Source of the DNA: Porphyromonadaceae bacterium UBA2751
Lineage (GTDB): Bacteria; Bacteroidota; Bacteroidia; Bacteroidales; Muribaculaceae
NCBI GenBank assembly: GCA_002353285.1
Contig: DEJJ01000011.1
Span: 7,659 to 71,658 of the forward strand
Reading direction: 5' to 3'
Length of the DNA: 64,000 nt
The notes beneath the pieces are model-generated. The model did not search any database. It saw only the letters and a list, made by a program, of their open reading frames with translations, and was not told the DNA's origin. A program made the translations under genes and the position numbers. Shown in pieces: positions 1-8,249 of this stretch (its first letter is position 1; every line of letters starts with the position of its first letter).

Positions 1-896
1 GGGTCGAGGATGATGAGGTCGTAGGCGTCGGGCTCGACATGGTCGAGGAAATCGAAGGCATCTTGAGCAAAGGCCTCGTGCCTGCTGTCGCCAGGGTAAT
101 TAAGCTCCACGTTGCGGCGAGTGAGGCTCACAGCCTTGCTGGAGCTGTCGACGCTGTGGACGAGCTGTGCCCCGCCACGCATGGCATAGAAGGAGAATCC
201 ACCAGTGTAGCAGAACATGTTGAGCACACGTCGGTCGTGGCTGTAGCGCTCGAGCAGGGCGCGGTTCTCGCGCTGATCGACGAAGAAGCCAGTCTTTTGG
301 CCTCGGAGCCAGTCGACATGGAATTTGAGTCCGTTCTCGATTGCGACATCGGTGTCGAACTCACCAATGAGATACTGATTCTCGGGGTCGAGATGAGCTT
401 TATAGGGCAATGTGGTCTCGCTCTTGTAGTAAACATTGCTGATAACCCCCGCAGGCAGATCGACCAGAGCCTGTGCGATGCTCTTGCGCGCGAAGTGCAT
501 GCCTGGCGAGTGGGCCTGGATGACGGCTGTGCTGCCATAGACGTCGACAACCAGTCCGGGCAGGAAGTCGCCCTCACCATGGACGAGGCGGAAGGAGTTG
601 TTGTCGGGGCGCATCAGCCCGAGGGCTTGCCGCACACGCCATGCCTGAGTGAGGCGGTCGCGATAGAAGTCGTCGTCGATAGCGGTGTCGCCCCACGCAA
701 GGATGCGCACCATGATGCTGCCCACCTGGAAGTGTCCGTTGCCGATGTGGGTGCCATCGCTGGCGAACACCGAGACGATGTCGCCTTCCTCGATAGCGGG
801 GTCGGCATGAGCGATTGCCCCCGAGAACACCCAGGGGTGAAATCGCTTGAGTGACTCTTCCTTGCCACGGCGCAGGGTTATCTTTTTATAGTTCAT
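1..896 (-). CDS. rlmI: RlmI-type 23S rRNA (cytosine-C5) methyltransferase, 3' end cut by window edge
   Basis: Class I SAM-dependent methyltransferase of the RlmI/RlmK (COG1092) family, expected to methylate a cytosine in 23S rRNA. The translated frame starts MNYKKITLRRGKEES at an ATG at 896. It shows a PUA-like N-terminus with the family motif HPWVFSGAI near residue 22, then the Rossmann methyltransferase domain with the SAM-binding motif VLNMFCYTGGFSFYA and SVDSSSKAVSL. The frame is still open at base 1, where it reads DLIILDP, the start of the catalytic DPP motif. About 100 residues are therefore missing outside the window. It is the third gene of a dxr-rseP-rlmI unit, separated from rseP by 90 bp that are mostly a 7-bp tandem array. 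The family is certain; the exact target base is inferred. Confidence 0.9.
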   Translation of the reverse strand, partial: MNYKKITLRRGKEESLKRFHPWVFSGAIAHADPAIEEGDIVSVFASDGTHIGNGHFQVGSIMVRILAWGDTAIDDDFYRDRLTQAWRVRQALGLMRPDNNSFRLVHGEGDFLPGLVVDVYGSTAVIQAHSPGMHFARKSIAQALVDLPAGVISNVYYKSETTLPYKAHLDPENQYLIGEFDTDVAIENGLKFHVDWLRGQKTGFFVDQRENRALLERYSHDRRVLNMFCYTGGFSFYAMRGGAQLVHSVDSSSKAVSLTRRNVELNYPGDSRHEAFAQDAFDFLDHVEPDAYDLIILD

Positions 897-902
897 AGTT
901 TA

Positions 903-974
903 GAGTTGTGAGTTTGTGAGTTGTGAGTTTAGAGTTGTGAGTTTAGAGTTGTGAGTTTGTGAGTTGTGAGTTTT
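903..974. repeat. 7/8-bp tandem array between rseP and rlmI
   Basis: Ten consecutive units beginning GAGTT, seven of the form GAGTTGT or GAGTTTA-like 7-mers with occasional 8-bp units (GAGTTTGT). The array fills the gap between the rseP stop and the rlmI start codon, ending 6 bp before the ATG. A second array with the same unit is at 5699-5742, also just before a start codon. Function unknown. Confidence 0.85.
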
Positions 975-986
975 TTGGGGGATAGA

Positions 987-2354
987 CTAATTGACGAAGG
1001 GCTTGATGAGCCAGCGGTAGATGTCGTTGCCATTGGCCCACAGGAGCAGTGCAATGAGGATGCTCATGCCCACCACCTGCGCCCTGATCATGAACTTGTC
1101 GCTGGGCTTGCGGCGGAAAATCATCTCGTAGAGCAGGAACATCACATGTCCACCATCGAGGGCGGGAATTGGCAGGATGTTCATGAAAGCGAGGATGACC
1201 GAGAGGAATGCAGTCAAATCCCAGAAGTTGAGCCAGTTGAACGTCTCGGGGAAGATGCTGGCAATGGTGCCGAAGCCACCCAGGCTCTGCGCGCCTTCCT
1301 TGGAGAAGATGAGCTTGAGGCTGCTCACGTAGTTGACCATCTTGGTCCACCCCATCTCGATGCCACGAGGAATTGAGGCGAGAAGGCTGTAGGCCTTGGT
1401 CTCCACCTTATAAATTTGGGTGACGTTGCGCAGGCCGATGCCAATCTTGCCAGCACTATTGACTGCGACGCTGGCAGTGCATGGCTTGCCATCGCGGATG
1501 TAGGTCATCTTCACTGTCTTGCCCTTGGATGCCTGCAACTGCGCGGTGAAGGTCTTATAGTCGGCAGCGTCAACTGAGTCGACACTCAAAATTTTGTCGC
1601 CCCTCTTGAGCCCAGCCACGTCGGCGCCATCGCCCGGCATTGTGGTCTCGACCACAACAGGGAGTCGATAGTCCATGAAAGGCTCGCCGTTGCGTGCATC
1701 CTTCTCGGCCTGGAAGACGAACTTGCTGGGTATGCTGATGGTGACAGTGTCGCGGCCATTGCGCAGCACCGTTACCTGCTTGGCAGTGGTCATTGCCTGG
1801 ACGTCGGCACTACTGAGCGAAGTGAGCTCATTGCCATCGGCCGTCAATGGTATGTCGCCATCGCGGAAACCGATTTTCTCGGCACTCTGGCAGAAGTCCA
1901 TACCCAGCTCGGCATTGCGATAGGGCAAATACTGCTCGCCCCAATAGTAGACCATGCCGGCATAGATGATGATGGCAAGCAGGAAGTTGTTGAGCACGCC
2001 GCCCACCATGATGAGCAGTCGCTGCCATGCCGGCTTGGTGCGGAACTCCCATGGCTGCTCGGGCTGCTGCATCTGCTCGGTGTCCATGGACTCGTCGATC
2101 ATGCCAGCTATCTTGCAGTAGCCGCCCAGGGGAAGCCATCCGACACCATACTCGGTGTCGCTCTTCTTGGGCTTGAACTTGAGCAAGCTACCATCCCACT
2201 TGATGCCCAGGCTCTTGAGTCCGATATCGAAAAAGAGGTAAAATTTCTCTACTCTAACTCCAAATAATCTTGCCCACATGAAATGCCCCAGCTCGTGAAT
2301 AAACACCAGCAGTGATAATGCGGCAATCATCTGGATCCAACCTATTACACTCAT
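987..2354 (-). CDS. rseP: RIP metalloprotease RseP (site-2 protease)
   Basis: Intramembrane zinc metalloprotease of the M50B family, which cuts membrane-bound anti-sigma factors and remnant signal peptides within the inner membrane. The 455-residue protein has the HELGH zinc motif at residues 20-24 in the first membrane helix and the second conserved element PALDGGH, with Asp400 as the third ligand, near the C-terminus. Between them lie two PDZ-like regions (roughly 130-215 and 230-310). The last hydrophobic helix is at about 428-442. It lies 24 bp downstream of dxr and upstream of rlmI. The dxr-rseP order is common in Bacteroidetes. Its substrate could be the anti-sigma/barrel protein at 13.3 kb, but nothing here proves that. 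Confidence 0.96.
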   Translation of the reverse strand: MSVIGWIQMIAALSLLVFIHELGHFMWARLFGVRVEKFYLFFDIGLKSLGIKWDGSLLKFKPKKSDTEYGVGWLPLGGYCKIAGMIDESMDTEQMQQPEQPWEFRTKPAWQRLLIMVGGVLNNFLLAIIIYAGMVYYWGEQYLPYRNAELGMDFCQSAEKIGFRDGDIPLTADGNELTSLSSADVQAMTTAKQVTVLRNGRDTVTISIPSKFVFQAEKDARNGEPFMDYRLPVVVETTMPGDGADVAGLKRGDKILSVDSVDAADYKTFTAQLQASKGKTVKMTYIRDGKPCTASVAVNSAGKIGIGLRNVTQIYKVETKAYSLLASIPRGIEMGWTKMVNYVSSLKLIFSKEGAQSLGGFGTIASIFPETFNWLNFWDLTAFLSVILAFMNILPIPALDGGHVMFLLYEMIFRRKPSDKFMIRAQVVGMSILIALLLWANGNDIYRWLIKPFVN

Positions 2355-2378
2355 AGTAGTTGTTAATGTTGTGCTTTA

Positions 2379-3545
2379 TTACTCTTTATTGTTAATTAAA
2401 GACTCAGCATAGGCGCGCGACTGTGCGTTGGTCGCAACGTAGTCGTCGTAGGAAGGTTTCTCAATGAATGGAGCCCATGCCATTGTGCGCTCGATAGTGC
2501 GGTAGATGTCGTTAAAGCCAATTCTATCGTCAAGGAATGCCGCCACAGCCACCTCGTTGGCGGCGTTCATCACGCATGGCACGTTGCCACCGCGGCGTGC
2601 AGCATCGTAGGCAGTGCGGAGCAAAGGGAACTTGTCGAAGTCGGGCTCATGGAAAGTGAGATTAGCATAGTCGGCAACAGTCATGCGTCGCTCCTGTGTT
2701 GCCAATCGGCCTGGCAAGCCCAGTGCATAGCGTATGGGCAGGTGCATGTCGGGCAATGCGAGCTGCGCCTTGACTGAGCCGTCGACAAACTCCACCATGG
2801 AGTGGACAATTGACTGCGGATGAACCACTATGTCGATGTGCTCCTGCGAGATGCCGTAGAGCCACTTGGCCTCGATCATCTCAAAACCCTTGTTCATCAT
2901 GGTTGCACTGTCGATGGTAATCTTGGCGCCCATAGCCCAGTTGGGGTGACGCAGAGCATCGGCCTTGGTTACTGTGGCAAGCTGCTCACGCGGCATGGTG
3001 CGGAAGGGGCCACCAGATGCAGTGAGGATGAGGCGCGACACATTGTCGATGTCCTCGCCCACCAAGCACTGATAGAAGGCACCATGTTCACTGTCGACCG
3101 GGTATAATACCGAAGTGGAGTCCTTGAGCATCTCGTTGATGAGCTCGCCTGCCACGACAAGAGTCTCCTTGTTGGCCAAGGCAATCTTCTTGCCAGCCTT
3201 GATGGCAGCGATAGTCGACTCCAATCCACTGTAGCCCACCATGGCCGTTACCACGGTGTCGACCTGAGGCTCTGCCACAAGCTGAGCCACGACAGCGCTA
3301 CCAGTGTGAACGTTGATTCCCGTTCCCTCCAGTGCCTGTGCCACTTGCTGATAGCAATCCTCGCTTGCAATCACCACATTGTGAGGCTTGAACTTCAAAG
3401 CCTGCTCGATGAGCAACTGCGCGCTGCGGTTGGCCACAATCAGGTCAACCTCAAAGAGTTGAGGATACTCGCTGGCAATGTCGAGCGTCTGCCTCCCTAT
3501 TGAGCCAGTGCTACCTAAAACGGCTATTTTTCTTCTTTGAACCAC
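2379..3545 (-). CDS. dxr: 1-deoxy-D-xylulose 5-phosphate reductoisomerase
   Basis: First committed enzyme of the MEP isoprenoid pathway, which turns 1-deoxyxylulose 5-phosphate into methylerythritol 4-phosphate using NADPH. The 388 residues fit the family. The NADP-binding motif GSTGSIG is at residues 11-17, and the metal/substrate motifs PVDSEHGAFYQCL, SATMMNKGFEMIEA and HPQSIVHSMVEF are all present. The start codon must be GTG (3543-3545): no ATG occurs in frame before the motif. It is the first gene of the dxr-rseP-rlmI unit. A second MEP enzyme, ispF, is at 18.7 kb. Confidence 0.97.
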   Translation of the reverse strand: MVQRRKIAVLGSTGSIGRQTLDIASEYPQLFEVDLIVANRSAQLLIEQALKFKPHNVVIASEDCYQQVAQALEGTGINVHTGSAVVAQLVAEPQVDTVVTAMVGYSGLESTIAAIKAGKKIALANKETLVVAGELINEMLKDSTSVLYPVDSEHGAFYQCLVGEDIDNVSRLILTASGGPFRTMPREQLATVTKADALRHPNWAMGAKITIDSATMMNKGFEMIEAKWLYGISQEHIDIVVHPQSIVHSMVEFVDGSVKAQLALPDMHLPIRYALGLPGRLATQERRMTVADYANLTFHEPDFDKFPLLRTAYDAARRGGNVPCVMNAANEVAVAAFLDDRIGFNDIYRTIERTMAWAPFIEKPSYDDYVATNAQSRAYAESLINNKE

Positions 3546-3653
3546 GAAAATTGCTTTAAAAACTTACAAAGTTACACATTTTCGCTCTACCAACGAAATG
3601 AAAAGTGAATTTTAACGATTTCAAACACTTTTTGCAGAGAAAGGCGTCAGAAA

Positions 3654-3694
3654 AAGTCCGACTTAATCAGACACTGTCAGACTAAGTCGGACTT
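3654..3694. terminator. long hairpin between the SUMF1-domain gene and dxr
   Basis: A 20-bp stem with only two mismatches around a single central base. The left arm begins AAGTCCGACTTA and the right arm ends TAAGTCGGACTT. On the minus strand it lies just after the stop codon at 3728 and is followed by TTTTT, as expected of an intrinsic terminator. The stem is longer than usual for one. Confidence 0.65.
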
Positions 3695-3727
3695 AATACT
3701 CATTAAGCACTGAGTGCTGTAAATTCT

Positions 3728-4684
3728 CTACTTGGCGAGACGGAAGCCAATGTCGTCGTCGGCAAAGTCGGGTTCCATCTTGAAGCGGTTAGACACGCGA
3801 CAGTTTCTGCTCTCGCCAAACCAGCTGCCTCCACGGAAGACGCGACGAGTCTCGGAGTCAGGTCCGAGAGGGTCGACTTGCGACTCGGCCGAATAGTTGC
3901 CGTTCCAGTCGTTGACCCACTCCCACACGTTGCCACTCATGTCGAAGAGCCCCAGTTCATTGGCAGCCTTCTGAGCAACGCCATGCGATGAATTGCCAGA
4001 GTTCTGGTCGTACCAGGCAACGTCGTCAACATTGTTGCTACCTGAATAGAGATAGCCCTTGCTCAAGTTGCCACCACGAGCAGCGAACTCCCACTCGGCC
4101 TCGGTGGGGAGGCGGAAGTTCTCGCCAGTGAGCTCGTTGAGCTTTGCAATGAACTGCTGGCAGTCGTTCCAGCTAACCTTCTCGACAGCAAGTGTGCCCC
4201 CGCCATTGTTGACCGCAGGATTATTTCCCATTACAGCAGTCCACAGTTCTTGAGTGACCTCGGTTTGACCAATGGCATAGGTACTCAGTTTAACACGGTG
4301 GGCTGGGAACTCGTTGGAGTGAGCCTCGTCATCGCCAGGCATAGCACCCATCGTGAACGAGCCACCATCGACAGTGACCATGACAAAAGAAACGCCATTA
4401 GCGGTGTATTCGGTCACTACAGGAGTGGGCTGGCCATTGAGCATAACATTGTAAATCTCGGTAATGTCGTTGGATGTAATGTGGCCATCGCCATCAACAT
4501 CGTAAGCGGTTTCGGGATATACCATGATGTCATTAAGCAGATAGTTGTAAAGAACAGTGACATCGACCGAGGTGACAGAACCGTCGCCATTGACATCCCA
4601 CTTGAGAGCCGCTGCGGGCTGTGAGAATGCAAAAAGAGCAACTATTGCTCCCATTGCCAGTGATAATTTCTTGAAGGTTTTCAT
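3728..4684 (-). CDS. secreted dockerin-like + SUMF1 (formylglycine-generating-enzyme-like) protein
   Basis: Exported protein of 318 residues with an unusual layout. A signal peptide (about 1-26, ending QPAAA) is followed directly by two dockerin/EF-hand-like calcium loops, DVNGDGSVTSVD (30-41) and DVDGDGHITSND (62-73). A SUMF1/FGE-type domain then fills about 98-318 (GGSFTMGAMPGDD, TEVTQELWTAVMG, RLPTEAEWEFAARGG, GNVWEWVNDW, RGGSW, GFRLAK). True formylglycine-generating enzymes carry a copper-binding cysteine pair after RGGS; here that segment reads FGESRNCRVSNRF, with one cysteine. Sulfatase activation is therefore unlikely and a binding or structural role is more plausible. It has its own promoter (4720-4751). 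Confidence 0.85.
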   Translation of the reverse strand: MKTFKKLSLAMGAIVALFAFSQPAAALKWDVNGDGSVTSVDVTVLYNYLLNDIMVYPETAYDVDGDGHITSNDITEIYNVMLNGQPTPVVTEYTANGVSFVMVTVDGGSFTMGAMPGDDEAHSNEFPAHRVKLSTYAIGQTEVTQELWTAVMGNNPAVNNGGGTLAVEKVSWNDCQQFIAKLNELTGENFRLPTEAEWEFAARGGNLSKGYLYSGSNNVDDVAWYDQNSGNSSHGVAQKAANELGLFDMSGNVWEWVNDWNGNYSAESQVDPLGPDSETRRVFRGGSWFGESRNCRVSNRFKMEPDFADDDIGFRLAK

Positions 4685-4719
4685 TATTAACAGTAATTAG
4701 TTTTGATTTTTTTATAATG

Positions 4720-4751
4720 CAAAGATAATGGAAATAAATATTATCACCAAA
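4720..4751 (-). promoter_or_regulatory. Bacteroidetes-type promoter for the SUMF1-domain gene
   Basis: Read on the minus strand: TTTG (4751-4748), a 20-nt gap, then TATCTTTG (4727-4720). Both boxes and their spacing fit the Bacteroidetes consensus. The gene starts about 35 bp downstream, at 4684. Confidence 0.8.
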
Positions 4752-4774
4752 TTTTATTTGGTTTTGTAGATATT

Positions 4775-5698
4775 TCAGTTGTGGTTCAATGCTGCCAAAG
4801 CTGCTGCAGTGCGTGCGGCGAGGCGAGCGTTGTTGAGCACCAGTTGGATGTTGGCATCGAGGCTGTTGCCACCAGTAATATCCTTGATCTCGGCAAGCAG
4901 GAAGGGAGTGGTTGCCTTGCCCTTGATGCCAAGTGCGATGCTCTTTTTCACCGCCTTATCGATTGCCTCATTAATATAGTTGGGGTCGAGCGAATACTGC
5001 TCGGGGATGGGATTGGTCACGAGCATACCTCCCGCCAACCCCATGTCGAGCTTAGCCTGGAAGGCTGCGGCAAGCTCCTGTGGAGTGTCGATGCGATAGT
5101 CGACCTTGAAACCACTGGTGCGGGTGTAGAATGCAGGCAGTTCCTCGGTGCCATAGCCAATCACAGGCACGCCTTTAGTCTCAAGATACTCAAGTGTGAG
5201 CCCCAGGTCGAGAATCGACTTGGCGCCAGCACATATTACCATCACTGGCGTCATTGCCAGTTCCTCGAGGTCGGCACTGATGTCCATGGTGGTCTCGGCT
5301 CCACGATGCACCCCTCCAATGCCACCAGTGGCAAATACTTTAATCCCTGCCATAGCAGCGATAATCATGGTGGTAGTTACTGTAGTAGCGCCATCCTCGC
5401 CACGAGCAATGAGCACTGGCAGGTCGCGACGAGATGCCTTGGTCACGGCTTGGCCTTTATGACCGAGATATTCAATTTCCTCGGGGGTGCAGCCCGCCTT
5501 GAGTTTGCCGCCAATGATGGCGATGGTGGCTGGCACAGCGCCATTGTCGCGGATGGTTTGTTCAACCTTGAGCGCCGTTTCCACATTTTGCGGATAGGGC
5601 ATTCCGTGAGATATAATAGTTGACTCAAGTGCAACAACAGGTTTGTGAGCCTGAAGAGCGTCGTTTACTTCTTGCGAAATAGATAGGAATTTATTCAT
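4775..5698 (-). CDS. psuG: pseudouridine-5'-phosphate glycosidase
   Basis: Cleaves (reversibly) the C-C glycosidic bond of pseudouridine 5'-phosphate to give uracil and ribose 5-phosphate, in the cytoplasm. The 307 residues match the family length over the whole protein: VALESTIISHGMPYPQN at the N-terminus, the ATGGIGGVHRGAE segment and CAGAKSILDLGLTLEYLE. It directly follows psuK, which makes its substrate. The ATG at 5698 is part of the last unit of the 7-bp array 5699-5742, so the distance between the two genes depends on the repeat number. Confidence 0.96.
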   Translation of the reverse strand: MNKFLSISQEVNDALQAHKPVVALESTIISHGMPYPQNVETALKVEQTIRDNGAVPATIAIIGGKLKAGCTPEEIEYLGHKGQAVTKASRRDLPVLIARGEDGATTVTTTMIIAAMAGIKVFATGGIGGVHRGAETTMDISADLEELAMTPVMVICAGAKSILDLGLTLEYLETKGVPVIGYGTEELPAFYTRTSGFKVDYRIDTPQELAAAFQAKLDMGLAGGMLVTNPIPEQYSLDPNYINEAIDKAVKKSIALGIKGKATTPFLLAEIKDITGGNSLDANIQLVLNNARLAARTAAALAALNHN

Positions 5699-5742
5699 GA
5701 GTTGTGAGTTTTTGAGTTATGAGTTATGAGTTTTTGAGTTTT
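5699..5742. repeat. 7/8-bp tandem array spanning the psuK-psuG junction
   Basis: Six units beginning GAGTT (GAGTTGT, GAGTTTTT, GAGTTAT twice, GAGTTTTT, GAGTTTT). It shares its unit with the array at 903-974. On the coding strand the units read ACTCATA/ACTCAAA. One of them contains the psuK stop codon (5724-5726), and the array ends one base from the psuG ATG. Confidence 0.85.
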
Positions 5743-6623
5743 GCGATTTCGGGGTTGACTGCAGTGGGTGATTGTAATGCCAATGAGGCGGCTCTGACGC
5801 CAGCTTGGGCAGCTTGCTCCATGTTGTGTCCTTGAAGCTCAGCATGAACCACTGCAGCCATGAAAGCGTCGCCCGCACCAGTGGCGTTGACCACATTCAC
5901 GGCCTGCGACGGTATGGCACAGCTGCAATGCCCATCATGACAAAACACCCCTTTAGGCCCCATTGTGATGAAGATGCGCGTCACGCCCTGGTCAATGAAC
6001 CAGCGTGCCATAGCCTCGAGGTCGCCCTTGTGGCCTGAGATAGCCCTCGCCTCGGTAAGGTTGACCTTTACAATGAGTGGAGCTTGCCGCTCAATGCCAA
6101 GCATGGCCTTGATTTTCATCGCCTTCAAAGCCGATGTGGCATCGATATAGAGTGGCACACTGCAGTGCCGTGCAAGATATTGCATCACCTGTTCATCGGG
6201 ATTGCAGTCGGCCACCACAACTTCGCTTGCGTTGATGTTAGCCATGTGCGCCTCAATCATTGCTGGAGTGAGATGAGCCATGAGCTCCATGTCGGCCGCT
6301 CCAGCCTGCATCTCACCATTGTGGTCGTTAACACAAATGAAATAGTTGCTCCTCGCACCAGCAATTTCAAGAATGGGATCAACCGTCATGCCCACATGGC
6401 GGCAGTTGTCGCGCAGAGAGAGGGCAATGCTATCGTCGCCAAAGACAGTGAAAAGCCTCACCTGCTCTCCCATCAGGCACAAATTGTGAGCAATGTTACG
6501 CCCCACTCCACCAAAAGCAATCTCCACTCGGCTTGGATTGCTGTCGCACGGGATGTATCGCCCCAATGGCGAGGCAGTTATATCAACATTGGCTGCGCCA
6601 ATGACTGTAATAGGATGCATCAT
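5724..6623 (-). CDS. psuK: PfkB-family pseudouridine kinase
   Basis: Ribokinase/PfkB-fold kinase of 299 residues. It has the N-terminal GGVGRNIAHNL substrate-binding signature and the C-terminal PfkB signature NATGAGDAF, with Asp252 as the catalytic base. The family alone would only say sugar or nucleoside kinase. The assignment to pseudouridine comes from its position directly before psuG, a pairing known from E. coli and many gut bacteria. Its last codons and stop lie inside the tandem array 5699-5742. It lies 6 bp after the FAD dehydrogenase gene, so the two are probably cotranscribed. Confidence 0.9.
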   Translation of the reverse strand: MMHPITVIGAANVDITASPLGRYIPCDSNPSRVEIAFGGVGRNIAHNLCLMGEQVRLFTVFGDDSIALSLRDNCRHVGMTVDPILEIAGARSNYFICVNDHNGEMQAGAADMELMAHLTPAMIEAHMANINASEVVVADCNPDEQVMQYLARHCSVPLYIDATSALKAMKIKAMLGIERQAPLIVKVNLTEARAISGHKGDLEAMARWFIDQGVTRIFITMGPKGVFCHDGHCSCAIPSQAVNVVNATGAGDAFMAAVVHAELQGHNMEQAAQAGVRAASLALQSPTAVNPEIAKLKNS

Positions 6624-6629
6624 GAATTG

Positions 6630-8219
6630 TCATACATTAAATGATTGAAAAAGAGCCTCGGCACACCGCTCACCGTCGATGGCACTTGAAACTATTCCAC
6701 CAGCATAGCCAGCACCCTCGCCACATGGGTAAAGTCCCTTAAAGTTGATGTGATGCAGCAGCTCGCTATCGCGTGTGATGCGAAGAGGTGACGATGTGCG
6801 AGTCTCAACGGCAATGACTATTGCTTCATTAGTTAGGAAACCTCGTGCTTGACGATCGAAAATCTTGAAGCCCTTGGTGAGACGATGGCTAATGAACTGC
6901 GGCAACCACTGGTCGAGACGTGAGGGCTGCAATCCAGCAGCAAACGATGACGGTGGGATGAGTTTTGATGGCTTCCCTTGCACAAAATCGAGCATGCGCT
7001 GAGCTCCAGCACACTGGCTGTTGCCCGCCATTTGGAAAGCACGTTGTTCCAGCGCCTCCTGGAATCGCATCACCCGCAAGATTCCGTACTCATGGAATCG
7101 CTTGGGGACGTCGGCAGGACGCACCTCGACCACCATGCCACTATTGGCCCAATGCGAGCCACGTGTGCTTGGCGACATGCCGTTGACCACCAGTTGGCCT
7201 GGCTCACTTGCCGCTGGCACCACAATGCCCCCAGGACACATGCAGAAGGAGTAGACACCACGGTCGGCCACCTGAGTGACAAAACTGTATTCGGCAGCAG
7301 GCAGATAGTCGCCACGTCCGCCCGAGCGGTGATACTGAATCTGGTCAATAAGGTGCTGCGGATGCTCCAGACGCACTCCCACAGCGATACCTTTCTCCTC
7401 CATAGCAACCCCAGCATCGTAGAGCATCTCATAGACATCGCGCGCGGAATGCCCAGTAGCAAGAATAACCGGCCCGATGAATTGCTCACCTGTTGAACTT
7501 TTCACACCTGTGACCTCACGCTGGTCATTAATTATCAGCTCGGTGACACGAGTGCCAAAATGCACCTCTCCCCCATTGTTGAGGATAGTGTTGCGCATGT
7601 TCTCAATAATGCCAGGCAGCTTGTCGCTACCGATGTGTGGATGTGCGTCGATGAGGATATTCTCGCTGGCACCATGCTGATAGAAGATGCCCAGGATGCG
7701 CTCGACCGATCCGCGCTTCTTGCTGCGAGTGTAGAGCTTGCCATCGCTATAAGCACCTGCCCCACCCTCGCCAAAGCAGTAGTTGCTATCGGGGTCGACT
7801 TGTCCCAATCGGGATATTGCAGCCACGTCGAGCCGACGGTCTCGCACATTCTTACCACGCTCGAGCACAATGGGCTTGATGCCCAGTTCAATGAGACGAA
7901 GAGCCGCAAAGAGACCGCCTGGACCAGCCCCCACCACAACAGCCTGACGGTCGTCCTTCACTGGCCGATAAACGATGGGGGGCACGATGAAATCGTCACG
8001 CATAGGCTCGTCGATGTAGGCCCTCACCTTGAGGTTGACCATTACCCGTTCCTTGCGGGCATCAATCGAACGTCTTACTATGCGCACTCCACTGAGGCGC
8101 CTGCGCATAATGCCCTCATTTTTTGCCACCAGTTCCTCGACTGCATCAATGAAATGAGCAGTTCGCGGGTCGACCCGCAGTTGTAGTTCTTTTATCATAC
8201 CAATTAATTTAATGTGCAA
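6630..8219 (-). CDS. FAD-dependent dehydrogenase (COG2509 family)
   Basis: Predicted cytoplasmic flavoprotein of 529 residues. The dinucleotide-binding motif VVVGAGPGGLFAALRL starts near residue 95 and is followed by LERG. The family signatures CFGEGGAGAYSDGKLYTR and CMCPGGIVVPA are present, and the C-terminal FAD contact reads YPCGEGAGYAGGIVSSAIDG. The first ~85 residues form the small extra domain usual in this family. The reaction is not known for any close member that I can name. It is the start of a probable FAD-psuK-psuG unit, with 6 bp between the first two genes. Confidence 0.85.
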   Translation of the reverse strand: MHIKLIGMIKELQLRVDPRTAHFIDAVEELVAKNEGIMRRRLSGVRIVRRSIDARKERVMVNLKVRAYIDEPMRDDFIVPPIVYRPVKDDRQAVVVGAGPGGLFAALRLIELGIKPIVLERGKNVRDRRLDVAAISRLGQVDPDSNYCFGEGGAGAYSDGKLYTRSKKRGSVERILGIFYQHGASENILIDAHPHIGSDKLPGIIENMRNTILNNGGEVHFGTRVTELIINDQREVTGVKSSTGEQFIGPVILATGHSARDVYEMLYDAGVAMEEKGIAVGVRLEHPQHLIDQIQYHRSGGRGDYLPAAEYSFVTQVADRGVYSFCMCPGGIVVPAASEPGQLVVNGMSPSTRGSHWANSGMVVEVRPADVPKRFHEYGILRVMRFQEALEQRAFQMAGNSQCAGAQRMLDFVQGKPSKLIPPSSFAAGLQPSRLDQWLPQFISHRLTKGFKIFDRQARGFLTNEAIVIAVETRTSSPLRITRDSELLHHINFKGLYPCGEGAGYAGGIVSSAIDGERCAEALFQSFNV

Positions 8220-8249
8220 ATTTAAGAAAAAAATGCAACATCATGAAGT

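Noticed and set aside
39..854. Plus-strand frame of 271 codons at the left edge
   Set aside because: Antisense of the RlmI methyltransferase, whose SAM and PUA motifs are convincing.
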